DNA of 64,000 nucleotides from Ostrinia nubilalis (lineage: Eukaryota > Arthropoda > Insecta > Lepidoptera > Crambidae): positions 6,696,001 through 6,760,000 of the forward strand of contig NC_087107.1 in assembly GCF_963855985.1 (NCBI RefSeq). Direction: 5' to 3'. Each line of letters begins with the position of its first letter. Position 1 is the stretch's first letter. The translations under genes and the position numbers were made by a program. The notes under the pieces were generated by a model that did no database searches, was not told where the DNA came from, and was given only the letters and a program-made list of their open reading frames with translations. Of the stretch, positions 12,921-24,815 are shown one piece after another.

Positions 12921-13182
12921 TAACATCTGTTTGCCTTTCAATAATGGAATGCAAGATTTAATGTTTTGGTGACTCGGTGAACTAATGCTTCGAACAGCTT
13001 GGGTTGGACTCCTGAACACTTATTAGGTACTTCTAATAAACATTGAGTGAAAATTGCTATAAAATAAGGACTGTGATAATCCTTCTTTTTTGGCTTTCTT
13101 TAACATGGTAGTAATACTATTAGCTAACTTAAATTAACTTTTTTCACTTCACTAAGCGAGGTGGTGTGACAAAGTCTTGCCT

Positions 13183-13312
13183 TGACGCACAGTGATCAGA
13201 GTGTTATGTTTACTCTGTGGCCACTCAAGGACGGGGCGGTTGTTCACCTCCGCCAAGAATGCGAACTGATCGCTTGCGGTGTACAACCGGTCTTACATCG
13301 GACCCGTGAAAC
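13183..13312 (-). repeat. Dispersed repeat, copy 2
   Basis: A direct copy of the 12783-12920 sequence 400 bases away, with small indels ('gaatgcgaactgatcgcttg' here). The strand follows the A-box-like string of copy 1 and is tentative. Confidence 0.5.
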
Positions 13313-13329
13313 TGGACCTGGAGATGTAT

Positions 13330-14671
13330 TTTGAAACATTAGAATTCCGAATCGCATATGAAATCGCACAGAACGTATACGAATCCATTTAGTTAGGCAC
13401 GATTAGTGAGAACTGGAATTCGAACGATTCAAAAATATATCCTGGCTGCGATCTAGACTAGTCTGCAAAATATTTCGAATTCTTAATGACACTATTTTAT
13501 TTTCGTACGGAGCGTGGGAGAGACTAGACGCGAAATAGCAAAAAGGTGATGCTTTGAGGAGCTAGACATCGATGACGTTGGAGTTGGCATAATTTAAATT
13601 CCTTTTTATAAAAAAGTGTCCGTTTTGTCTGGCTGTGTGGCAGCACATATAAATAGCACATTACTGCAATGTAGACTCTATGCTTTATTTAACTTCAATA
13701 TTAAGGTTGTACCTAACAATAAAATTTCCATCACACTTGACTATGGTTATGCTTACATATTTAATTTGTACAAGATGATCCTAAATGTACTTAGTTACTC
13801 AACATGTTGTCAGTCCACAATGCATCATCTGATTCAAGTTGCACTGTGAGTCACGCCAAAATGATATTAATTTCCAAACCAAAAGATCCAAATATCTAAT
13901 GATGAGGTCCGCGCATTCCAAGACGATGATTTATCCGCGTTACTCATAGAATGTTTGCGAATGCGAAAGTAACGGTGTGTTACGCCACCGGACTGGACAG
14001 GTTGGGCACTCAAAGGGCTCGCCGAACGAGAATAAGTACAAATACTCGTATGTTGAGTTTACTCTTGGAAGTGACCAAGAAATAGTATTGTAGGATGTAT
14101 GAAATGAAGTTTAAAAGATATATAACGCAAGTACTATCTTCTTATGCATTTGGCATATCCCTGATCCGAAAGGCCTATACTTGATGTAAAAATTTCCCAA
14201 ATTGTCTTATTCATTACCTTAAATAATTTAATCTTCTTATATCCCACTGCCAGCTAAATACATACTGAAAATCTTCTGCAATCTTTACCCAAGGTCTGCA
14301 AGATAGTACCTACCTTTAAGTAAGAAACATTCTATGTTTTATTACATCATAATTTTTCATACAGTAAATATCACTTGTTAATCAGTGATTACCTACTGAA
14401 AAGAACTCGAACTCACTAGATGGTAATGTAACACTGCTATTCCATGTTCTAACACACAACGATCTATTATTATGCCTATTAACGATCACTGGAATATGAA
14501 GATCGATTATTGCGGCAGATATCGATTTCCATTGTATGATTACCTGTAAATGAGGTAGATAAGGTATGCAATATAGGTCTAGGGCATGTGTAATTGAATG
14601 AGGGCTATTTTCATATTACTAAGCTGTGAGTACAATATTTATGGTCAGAAATTGTTTTGCTTGGAAACTTT
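13330..14671. other. Non-coding sequence, nothing recognised
   Basis: A 77-codon frame at 13616-13849 has no supporting features. The sequence is otherwise AT-rich and unstructured to the eye. Confidence 0.4.
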
Positions 14672-14804
14672 CGCCCGTATTCACAAACGATGCTTGCTTA
14701 AGTGAAGCAGCAAATCGAACGCACAGCGTTTAATAGAGCTTTATGATTTGTTCATGTGTCACCCTGTGAGACCTCATAGTAATGTTTGTGAATAAATACG
14801 GGCG
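14672..14804. mobile_element. MITE with CGCCCGTATTCACAAAC ends, 133 bp
   Basis: The left end is CGCCCGTATTCACAAACGAT and the right end, reversed, is CGCCCGTATTTATTCACAAA, the same terminal sequence with a 4-base insertion. The centre also pairs loosely. Non-coding. Confidence 0.7.
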
Positions 14805-16222
14805 TTAATTTTATTTTTCTGAAATGAATGTTTCAGTAAGTTGAGTGACTTCTTTCAATATCAGCTGTCAAACTGTGAAATACCCGGAAAAATCACTCCA
14901 ACCGTTTCGGAGATTGGCCAAAAAAGACAGGCAGACGATAATAAATAAAAATATGTTATGATAAAGTAACTGACAGGCACACCATAACATAACAGTCACT
15001 CAACCATTTATTTGTATAGATGTCTGTAAGACTCTTTCGTCATTTGTTTTTGTTTTCGCAACCAACAGGTCTTGACTAGTTGGTCTGCAATTATGGTCCT
15101 TAGACAGTTTCCGCTCGGAGATCTTATTGCAAGACTGCAACTGGCCCGTCTGGTTTTTAATCGGCGAGCGGATGCAACCTTAGATTATGTTGTACCTAGA
15201 ATACTCGATCATTACCTACACTGTGACACGATGTAGATATTATCGGACCATCAGCATACCATTATGGTTTAGCTATCAGTAATTTATTTTCCCACGTAGT
15301 GCGGGCAATTAAATTTATCCTGTTTTTATGTTATTATTTATGGTAATAAGTAGGTGCTTATTTGAAACGGACACTGGAATCATGTCCTTGTAAGTGGGCT
15401 AACTGGATAAACGCAGCAATTTTTTTTGGGTGAATAAGAATTGTCTAGGACTTGAGGTAGGTAATTATTGCAAAATTGTTGTGATAGGAGTGAACAACAT
15501 GAAAGATTTTTAAACAAAATTACTCTTATTACTACTAGCTTCTGCCTAGATAAATAAAAAGTAGCCCAGTAATATTTGCTATCACATTTTTAAGTTTCAT
15601 CAAAATCCATCTCATATTTAGTGAAGCAACCCATCTTTTGCTTTGACACATCATGTATTAGTAAACACAATGTTTTGCTTTCAAATATGCAGTCCCAAAA
15701 TACGATCAAATATATTAATGATGTCATTGAATTATTTAATAAAAATACCGACGCAAATGCGGACAAAGAGTTTTTTGTTCGTGGGCGAGTCCTGTCGGCG
15801 GCAAATGGATTGGTCACCGTACCCACTGTGCAGGTAGATCCACGATCTGTGGATACCTGACATTCCGAATTCCAAGTTTTTCCTACAATTTTATTAATAA
15901 GCGAAGAAACAGATGGATTCTTTGTAAACCATACATAATATTATAGAGGTATTAATGGCCGTTTTTGTACAAATTATAAGTAACGACACTAAGGTAAAAC
16001 AGGAGCTTAAGAAAGTTATTAATTGTAAAACTTCTGAGGTAAAAGTATATAAAACTTTGCCGATAAGAAATTACCTAGAAAAACATCGCGGCCAAGCCTA
16101 AGTTGTGTCAAAGTAGCTTTAATACCTAGCTTTAGCTAGAGCACTAATGGACTGCGCCGCGCCCGACCTAAGTAGCTCGCTAATGTGAAATTATAATGTA
16201 ATGTGCTCACATTGTCTCTACC
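14805..16222. other. Non-coding sequence, nothing recognised
   Basis: A 79-codon frame at 15621-15860 ends GLVTVPTVQVDPRSVDT but has frames open on both strands and no recognisable family. I leave it uncalled. Confidence 0.4.
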
Positions 16223-16643
16223 AGGGATGTGATGGATATCCGTAACCGTCACCGAAACTTCCGGATATCCGAAATAAAAAAATATCCGAAACCGTAACCG
16301 TAACCGATTCAAAAGTTTCGGATAGTTTCGGATGTAGGCAGTATAAATTGTTTTTTGTATAGCATTTTAGGTAAAGGCATAACAGCCTGATTTAGGTACC
16401 TTTATTAATGCCATCTACTGTAAAATTTTTTTGTACATTTTATTTGATGTATAGTGTGCGGACCATGAATGAACCGTGTTGGACAACTATTGCAAATTGC
16501 ATTCTAACGCACAGATATTAACCGTAACCGAAACTTTCGGATATCCGAAATAAAAAAATATCCGTAACCGTAACCGAAACCGGTATAATATTATTCCTAT
16601 ATCCGTAACCCCATAACCGAAACTACATATCCATAACATCCCT
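16223..16643. mobile_element. hAT-like non-autonomous element with ATCCGTAACCG arrays
   Basis: The left end AGGGATGTGATGGATAT and the right end, reversed, AGGGATGTTATGGATAT are inverted repeats. The flanks are tctctacc (16215-16222) and actctacc (16644-16651), an 8-bp target duplication with one mismatch, the size made by hAT transposases. Inside are many copies of CCGTAACCG, CCGAAAC and GGATATCCGA, in subterminal arrays. 421 bp, no transposase. Confidence 0.75.
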
Positions 16644-18460
16644 ACTCTACCTTCCCATCGCTTTAATTACCGCGTTCTCACTCACTTAACCCTTTACATT
16701 ATCCCTGTGTTAACATTCAAGTGTTCTCATATTCGCTGGGTGACGTGAGGGCCGTGAGGGGTCACATATTAAGGCTTCAATGTCTGTTTTTTTGCCACCT
16801 ACGATGAGAATTGCGATGCTTGGGCGGTGGAAATTGTTTTATTTTAATTTAAAGGCTCATAACATGGATTTAGCAAATGTCTTTTTGCAAATACCAGGCT
16901 CCAGGTCTTAAAACCTCAGCCTTTAACAAGGTGACCCTGGCTGGACAAACGAGAAAAAATCTAGTACGCAGAATATTTTTCAGCCAAATAGGTACTAACA
17001 CTTTATAGTAATTAAATTTTATAATCGAAAACTGAAATAAAATGAGAACTTAATGTCACATTTTCTCTCTCAGTTAACCTTTTGAAAATTATCCTATCCG
17101 AAACTGTCACCCTTTGCAAACATAAAATGTCTGTAATTTATTTTACATCGCGAGAAAATTGTTCAGCAATTTTCACACCATTACACTTACCGATCGCTGT
17201 ATGTTTCACATAGTACATAATAGTCTTTTTATTACGTATGTAGTGTACAGTAAGCATGTCAAAATGTACACTGTGGCATCTATGTATTTTGTAATAGGGA
17301 TTATTTCGCAACAAAAATGAATAATCTGAAGTGCTGTCGACGGTACTACATTGTGGAAAGTAGGTATATTTATGGAACGGTAATGTGAATTTAATTATGA
17401 AAACGTGCTTTAAGTTTGTTCCCTCTTCGTCGTTAATGAAGCGACAACTGAATGCCCGCGAATAAAAGACAATAGTTCAGTTTTTACTTGGACGTAAAAT
17501 TGTCCTGAGAATTATTATTTTTATTGGTTATTTTCCTTGTATGTGTCAGCATGGTATTAAAGATAAAGTGTTGTAGCCATAAACCAAGTGTATTTAAACC
17601 ATTGCAATATTTATGCAAATTCTTTTATTAATATTTACTGTCCGTGGAATTTTCCTTTTGTTATATAAGTACCTTTACCATTATTTTTCCATGATGTCTT
17701 ACTTTAGTCAATATAACTGCAATTTAACGTATGTAATTGCATCATATTGGTGCTGTTATTTAATCTATTTATATAACTGTTTGGTTTAACTGACAGGCAT
17801 CAGCTGACTGTCTGTCAGCGCCAATCTCGGTCGAGAGATTGAATGTCACGACTCAGTTATAGTGAATGTATTGTTAGTATTAGTGGTAGTACATATTATT
17901 ATTCTGTGGTATTAGCTAATGTGCTGAAGATTGATATTATAACATACAGGGGTCATCATTACTTACATCTTAATATGATGCTCTACGCACTGAAAAGTGT
18001 AGGTATAACACTGATCTGGGGAAGAACAAGTCAACATAAACTGCAATTGTTTCTAAGATTTTCAGGCAGAATGCTATGGACCTGTGATTATGATATACTT
18101 TGGTAACTAACCACATTGCTGAACGCCGTAACTCTTGAATTCACATTCTTAAATCTTATTGTGGCTATTCTTTTCTATAATATCTTTCGGATATTGCCGC
18201 TCTACATTTTTGTCTATAAGGCGTCTTGGCACACTACACTGCCCTTAATAGCGGTCTTCTTTACTCTTAACATTGAATTAGATTACTTCATATAATGTGA
18301 TTATCAGAGTCCTCTGCCTTGATCGCGTTCAATGCACTATTGCGTTTTTAAACCAGTAATAGTCGTAAACCGTATATCCAATTAGGTTTCTGACGTCATT
18401 TACGATCTACCACTGACGCTGAGAAATGTATGTTTACGTCATCAATAAGATTGTCGAAAG
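16644..18460. other. Non-coding AT-rich sequence
   Basis: No exon or bounded repeat was seen. A frame at 17843-18106 is AT-rich and featureless. Confidence 0.4.
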
Positions 18461-18502
18461 AACTGACATTGGAGCAATAAAGAATTTGAATTTGAATTTG
18501 AA
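18461..18502 (+). repeat. LINE 3' tail, (GAATTT)n
   Basis: 'ggagcaataaagaatttgaa' followed by GAATTT repeats is the polyadenylation-like end and tail of a non-LTR element, in + orientation. A similar tail in the other orientation is at 59690-59715. Confidence 0.5.
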
Positions 18503-18589
18503 GCAATGACGACAACACAGTAATGTCACTATTTATTTTATTTAAATAGATTGTAATCTATGGGTTCATTATTGTTTTATGTCTGACAA

Positions 18590-18720
18590 AGGTGACTGAG
18601 TTTCTTCCGCAACTTCTGAACACCTACCTACCACATGTTGTCACGAAGTGATGGTATACAAGCTACACTTGAGACGTGTATAATTGTCTTTTTGATTTTG
18701 ATTTGATTATTGATTTTGAA
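18590..18720 (+). repeat. LINE 3'-end relic ('gtgactgagtttctt' family)
   Basis: Begins GTGACTGAGTTTCTTCCGC and ends in (TTTTGAT)n at 18690-18720. It shares order and spacing of GTGACTGAGTTTCTT, 'cacttct', 'gacgtgtata' with 21945-22092. Confidence 0.6.
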
Positions 18721-19613
18721 ATGCATGCGGTCATAATAGTGAATAGTACCTACAACACATTTAAAAAAATTAGAAGAATTTCAATATCTAAAACAAACAG
18801 AAACATAGTTATTTATTTTTTAGCGTTAAGAGTCGCATCTCAAACTAAATAAATAAATAAAGATACCTACTAATCGTAAACGCAAATCTCTTTTAAAAAG
18901 CTGACCACGCTTTTCGAATAAACAGCCAGCTATCACGTTTGTAATGGCGAGATAAAGTTGAAAAGGAGTCTATAAAAACAAATAGCGAAAGAAATACATC
19001 GGCCAAATGATTTCCAGTTGGCGCGAAGGGCCGTAAAACGTTACTGCAAGCTTTCGTTCCGTTGCCAAAAGTAACGAGACATTTTATGCCTATCCTATTT
19101 CTGATAAAACGAATTCCATTGTAAATAATTTTCTTCCAAGGTTGGGTCAAATGTCGAGTTCAAAATAGGAGGACAAGAAATGGCAGAATGCTAATTTAAA
19201 GTAAGCGAAAAGTCATCTCTTAAGTTTAATTGGTTGGACAGGTAAGTAACTCAGTATCTACCCACACTGCTTCCAAGCTTAATTTAGTACGCGAGATAGT
19301 TAAAGAATCAATATTTCAAAAGGAACTTAGTTAATAACTCGGCGTAGTAGAGTAAAAGCAAATGGAAGTAAGTTTGAAAACTCGGAAAATACTATCGCTA
19401 GAGCTTTTAAAGCGATTGCAATCTCGTTTGCCTGAAAGCGATTCAAAGTTCGGTAACTTTGCAATTCTAACCCTTAAACGGTCGATCGTGGTAACATATC
19501 CGCTTAAAGACAAGCTCAAATGGTTCGTCCAAAGGTTGCGGGGTCGTGTTTTAATATGCGTGAAAGGATTTAGGGCGACCACAAGACATCAAGCGTTTGG
19601 GCCTAATCTAATG
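18721..19613. other. Non-coding sequence, nothing recognised
   Basis: Contains an (AAAT)n stretch at 18848-18860 and overlapping open frames on both strands at 19331-19613 without support. Confidence 0.4.
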
Positions 19614-19971
19614 GCCGTGTCTACAAAGTTTATGTTTAGCCAGGTCCAGACGGGTGTAATGTGTAATGTAAGATTACGTGTAATGCAACACGAATTCTAC
19701 ATGTGGATGGCATTTCCATTACATTACACGATACATTCCATTACGCGTTACACCTGTCCTGGACCCGGCTTTTGTTCAAGCCTGGTTCCAAATAGGGATG
19801 TATAAAAAATTTTGCACCTTAATTCGCTCCAATATCTTCCACAAAACAATTTTTTTGTGGAAGATATTGGAGCGAATTAAGGTGCTAAATTTTTTATACA
19901 TCCCTATTTGGAACCAGGCTTGAACAAAGGCTTGTCTGGACCTGGCTAAACATAAACTTTGTAGACACGGC
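19614..19971. mobile_element. Nested foldback element, 358 bp
   Basis: Outer arms: GCCGTGTCTACAAAGTTTAT continuing to GGTCCAGAC (19614-19650), exact complement at 19935-19971. Inner arms: 'aagcctggttccaaataggg' continuing through ATACATCC to 'tccacaaaa' at 19778-19851, complement at 19855-19925. Between left outer and inner arms lies a third, looser palindrome of TGTAATG/CATTACA units at 19655-19770. No transposase. Confidence 0.8.
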
Positions 19972-20474
19972 ACACAGTAGTTTGATTTTAAAAATAGGTG
20001 GACATACGATCGAAAATCATAATTTTCACCGAAACAAAAATTGTTTTGGATAGCATTTTGAATGCTGATCAACATTTGTTATTATGCATTTTTCGTAAAA
20101 ACGAGCCTTTCATGCTTAAAAAAAATATGACAAAAAAATTTGTATGGAGAAAAAACGTTTTTATTTTTTTTCTGGCCACTGTTGCAAACTGTAGCGGTCA
20201 AACCTTATGTAGTCGTAAGTACCTATGGTGCCTAATATTACTACATAAATACTTTTTGCGGGCACGCGCGGCGAAGCGAGTAATGGACATGCAAAATTTT
20301 CTACCTAACCCTTCTATCTTTATAGTGCTATAGGGCCTGCCACACAGGTGACATTGGCTACTTGATGTTGGGTCACACTTATGTCCAAGGTCAGTTTAAC
20401 ACCGATACAGTTACGGGTATATACAGGGCTGTAATTAATAAATTACTAATTATATCTTGGTGCAAATATAACTG

Positions 20475-20840
20475 TAGGTCTAGCGCTAAGCTCAGTCAGG
20501 TATGGGAGCGGCACAGGAAGGATTACAATAGTGACATTGACATATTATGACGTGACAGAGCAGATCATATCTGAAGTCTCGCTGTCGTTTGGCGTCTCAA
20601 AACGTTTAGGCGCAAAATGTCAAATCCATAAAAATCTTAAACCTAACCTAACTACGAGTTTTACTTTATTTTACTAAATCAGCGGTTAAACTAATCAACA
20701 AAATTAAAACAGGATAAAGATATCATAAATTAGTAAGATTTTTATGGATTTGACATTTTGCGCTTTTGACGTTATGCGCCTAAACGTCTCAAAACACCCG
20801 CTACCATACCTCAGGTACTGACTGAGTTAAGCTAGACCTA
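20475..20840. mobile_element. Nested foldback element, 366 bp
   Basis: Outer arms: TAGGTCTAGC..CTCAGTCAG..GTATGG (20475-20510) pair with CCATACC..CTGACTGAG..GCTAGACCTA (20800-20840). Inner arms: CGTTTAGGCGCAAAATGTCA on into 'aaatccataaaaatctta' (20603-20640) pair with 20733-20787. Likely a foldback DNA transposon derivative, or one MITE inside another. Confidence 0.7.
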
Positions 20841-21944
20841 TAATGTGTAGACGCGTTTAATATGGGTCAGCTATGGTTAGATTGACATTGGGGATCAGTC
20901 GGTCGTCGCGCAGTCTAAACGGGGCACGGCATTGTCTGGAAGCCAGCCAAGTGGACCGGTGTGACTGGCGTGACCAGGATTTTGAATGGGATGGTGCGAA
21001 TATTTGGAGTTCCCTAAAGTTGAGCGCTTGGATAAGTTTTCTCATTAGCCCTGGTTGTATAAGAACTCTTGTATAAGAACTCTTTCAAGTGCTTAAGGTA
21101 CGTTCTGATCACTGAAAAGCGATGTAATTTTACGTTGTCATTATTTGATTAGAAACCGTAGAGGATACATTTACAGCTGAAATTCACCTTTGACTCTCGT
21201 AGTTAGACCCGGTGACTATGCAATGCTTTGTTTACATTATTTTATTAACATCCGAGATACTATAAAATTATCACTTCACGGGATTTTACAACAAAACTTT
21301 TATAAATCCGAGATACTGTTTGATTAATAAGAATAATTCGTTTTACTGTAATGATAGATACAATAGTCAAGGAACTGTCCCATATGGTGCTTAAGTTATA
21401 GTAAGTCCCACTGTACTTATAATATTGTTCCTTATTGGTTAAAGGCATGTTAGATTTAAAAGTTAATTCCTCAATCTATCTTTCTACTTTAGTAGTCTTG
21501 TTATTAACCTAAACCATTGTCACCCCAGTCCATACAGCTTCACGCGCTCGAGTACCCACCACAACGCGTGCATTATTGGGCACATTATTTATAATGACCC
21601 AGACAAACAGCGTGTCTGCGAGTTAATTGCGGAAAATGCTAATACAGCGAAAGAGACACATTTTTGTCGAGTTTTCCGGAGGAATGTCCTGTGACGTAAC
21701 CTGTTTACAGGATTTGGGTCACTGAAATTACGGAATGTTTTACATAGCAGTGGTGGTGCGAGTGTAATAGCTTGAAAAGTGGCTTTGGATATTTCAGCAC
21801 TTTCACGTGGAAATCTGAATTTGACGCTATTTCCTAGTGAGCAATTTCTAACCTTTTTATTGTAGAGATGATAATTAATTATAATCATGTTAAGATAAAC
21901 GCTGTGGCATCTTATGTAGAATAAGTTGTTATATGTGTTAATTT
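20841..21944. other. Non-coding sequence with one GC-richer patch
   Basis: 20870-21010 is GC-richer and open on both strands (for example + frame CDWRDQDFEWDGANIWSSLK), suggesting a decayed TE coding piece, but no family was recognised. The rest is AT-rich. Confidence 0.35.
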
Positions 21945-22092
21945 GCAAAAGTGACTGAGTTTCTTTCTCCACTTCTTTTCAGCACCACCAAAATGTATGT
22001 ACTACCGAAGTGGTAGTAGAGCAAGGTATATTTGGGACGTGTATAAGCGCCCTGGAAAGGGCCTAAGTACTGAATAAAAAACTTTGACTTTG
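21945..22092 (+). repeat. LINE 3'-end relic ('gtgactgagtttctt' family), second copy
   Basis: Begins GTGACTGAGTTTCTTTCTCC, includes 'gacgtgtataagcgccctgg' and ends 'aataaaaaactttgactttg'. Same family and orientation as 18590-18720. The gtataagcgcc..ggcc..aataaa 3' end is common in moths. Confidence 0.6.
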
Positions 22093-24815
22093 CAATGAAA
22101 ATGTATAGTTTTATATGCGGCCATCTGTACTATAGCCTCTCATGTAGCCTTCCTCATATTTATTAAAGCCTTTCAAGCCGGAAGTCTGATTGCTCATTGC
22201 TCGCTTTAATTCTTAGTAACGTATGCATCGTGCTTCAATGACCATAGTTAAAGCATCGTAGTTAAAGTATAGTCATTAGTTCACATCCGGTGGAGCGCGT
22301 GCGACGGTTTGTGATCGGTGATTATCCCGTCAAGTCGATTTCATTATCAAAGCATCATTGTCTAAATGCAAATGCAATGTCATGAGAAAATGTTTTTTGA
22401 GGTGTGCGTCTACCGAATTGATTAGTTTTTTTACGCTTTGTTTTGTAGACGTAGTAAATAAATAAAACTTAGGGACTTGCTCCCACGGACACATCACGTT
22501 TTTTGCAAGATGCTGTTTAGTAAACAACAGTTAGAAACAGTTTTTGCAGGATACGTGTGCCAATAATATTAACGTTCACACAAGAGTCCAGTTTTGCGGG
22601 ATCCTGAATTATTGGATTCCTCAAAACATTGATTGCCATGGGAACGAGCCCTTACACAAATCAATTCAAAGAGGGTTTTCATTTGTTATATGCTAGGTTA
22701 AAACTTTTGAAATGAACATATCTTACTACATTAGTTCTATGGTATATAGGTACCTAGCCAAAGACAAAGTACCTAGCAACTGTTTACTCTCCAAAGTAGT
22801 GTTTTTCTTCGTAAATAGCGAGCATTCGTATGCCTTTGACTTGGTAGAGTTCAAAGGCTTGGAACCGAGTTCTAATGCTATTTACATAGTCGAGTCCTTT
22901 GGTAGCAGAATGTTGGTGTTTATTCTAACTAATGCGAAGCGTATCTAATCTACTTATTTATTTACTTAACCTACATGAGATACAGTAACGAACACAACAT
23001 AAAATGAAAAGTAAGGGACTCTACAATCTACATATCAAGCACGCCGACAGATCAGCGGCTTGGTGTCGGCGGTTTTATTTCAAAAGATACATGTTGACAA
23101 CGTATAATTTCTATGACTTTTGACAACATCTCAAAAGGGTCGACTGGTTTGGTATGTAGACTGTAAGAAAACTGCTCCTAAAACAACTATTCTTTCTTAT
23201 TTTGTTTAATTGACTATGGATATGAGATACTTACCAATTACGTCAATATCAGACAGTGTAGTTTTATTTGGCTCATTCTTTTTATATCTTACTGATAACT
23301 TCTTCAAATGAGGCCGATTTCAAAATATGGGTAAATGTGTAAACCGACTAAATTACTTATTTACGATAATAAGTACTAGGTCAGTCGTGTAATAAACTTA
23401 AGATAAGATAGCAATCAAAACATTTCAAAAAGTATAGCGTTTCATTTCATCAATTAATTGAAGCATTCACTACAGTGCTATCAGTCTTATCGTGGTTTTA
23501 GAGATTAACACAATGTTCTATTGTTCTTCTATTGTTGCCTTTAAGAAGCTTTGTAATGTCCATCTTTATTATCTTCTCAGCTAATATAGCACTCTATAGG
23601 ACTGCTGGATTTAAGCCGTTGATAAGAAGCGCCACTTTCAGATGAACGATCCATCGAGCAGGGGGTGTTCTAAATTAGAAAGAAAAAACTTAAACTACGT
23701 GGTTGGTTTAAATAGCACGAGCTGTTTGTTGTCTGAAAATGTTGTGACTTTTTTCTTTAATTTTATTGTCTTACGTCCAAGTCCATTACCAACAAACAAT
23801 AGTTAACTATTTAGTACTTATATTCTAACAAGCATCACTAATACTTGCCTTCAGAGTTTTATTTTGACTCAGTTAATATACCTTGAGATTGACATCACAA
23901 AGTTCTCCTTCAAACGTCCCTTAGTAAAAAACAGTCCACTTTGTTACTCACATTGACTGGTTATTCACGTGTGAAACCAACTAAAGTTTTTTAATTTATT
24001 TTCCACCTACGTATGTTAACTTGTTTACTATTTATAGAAATCTATGCGTTTCTCATGGAATAGTTTTGCAAATGACTCGTATCTATTTCCAAGAAAAAGG
24101 ACGAAGCACACTTTAAGGGTTTCACACGGCGCTCGCAACACTTTATTTGTTGTTGCACGTGGGAAAACGGCTACTTGCATGACCACAATCGGAGCATCAA
24201 CTTTATAATTTATGGGGTTGAAAATGCTCAGCTCCTTTGTTAGTTTTGCTGTGAAATACTATGTGAATTTATTTTAAAATCAACCAGAATAATTTAAACT
24301 TTAATTCCTAAGAGATTGATCTCTCGCTGCAATGTACTATTTTAACCATAAACGAATTACAGCTGCATATATTTTTACGAATATGATGGTAACCATATAA
24401 AATTGTTCACACACTGAAAGCCACTTATCAAAGTGCATGCTTGTTTGCGAAAAGCATGGAATCATAATTATTTACACTTCATGCTCAAGAATGGATTAAT
24501 AAAACGATTAGCCTTCAAAGTATTAAAATAAAAATACTCGTTTTAAATGAAAACAGGATTGCAACAATATGAAAACTAGCTACGGATACTTCACTACGCA
24601 TAAGAATCGTTACGTGACAGTGCGCAATAGAGTCTGAACGACTTCTCCAAACACGCACCTTATCGCTCGACGACGATAAACCGTCTTCGATTAAGCAACT
24701 CCAATTGAATTGTTTTGGTCTACCTATATGTTATCGGACACGCTGTCTTGAAAAATTACTAATTAACTAATCGAACGTGTAAACTAGACTCATTTTGATT
24801 TTGTCATTGTTACAG
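22093..24815. other. Non-coding sequence upstream of the first exon in the window
   Basis: Probably intron, since 24816 is an acceptor. A small GC stem-loop at 23042-23071 is noted separately. No promoter could be placed. Confidence 0.45.
23042..23071. repeat. GC stem-loop, 8-bp stem
   Basis: CGCCGACA and its complement TGTCGGCG are separated by 14 bases inside AT-rich DNA. No function known; may be a repeat end. Confidence 0.4.

Noticed and set aside
15621..15860. 79-codon frame with a complex-looking C-terminus
   Set aside because: Opposite-strand frame is equally open, no splice sites or homologue were recognised.
19362..19805. 147-codon open frame
   Set aside because: Its second half is the arm of the foldback element, and the first half is open on both strands; it is a chance frame.
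20873..21076. GC-richer open frames on both strands next to a foldback
   Set aside because: No family recognised and reading frames overlap on both strands; a decayed TE piece is likelier.
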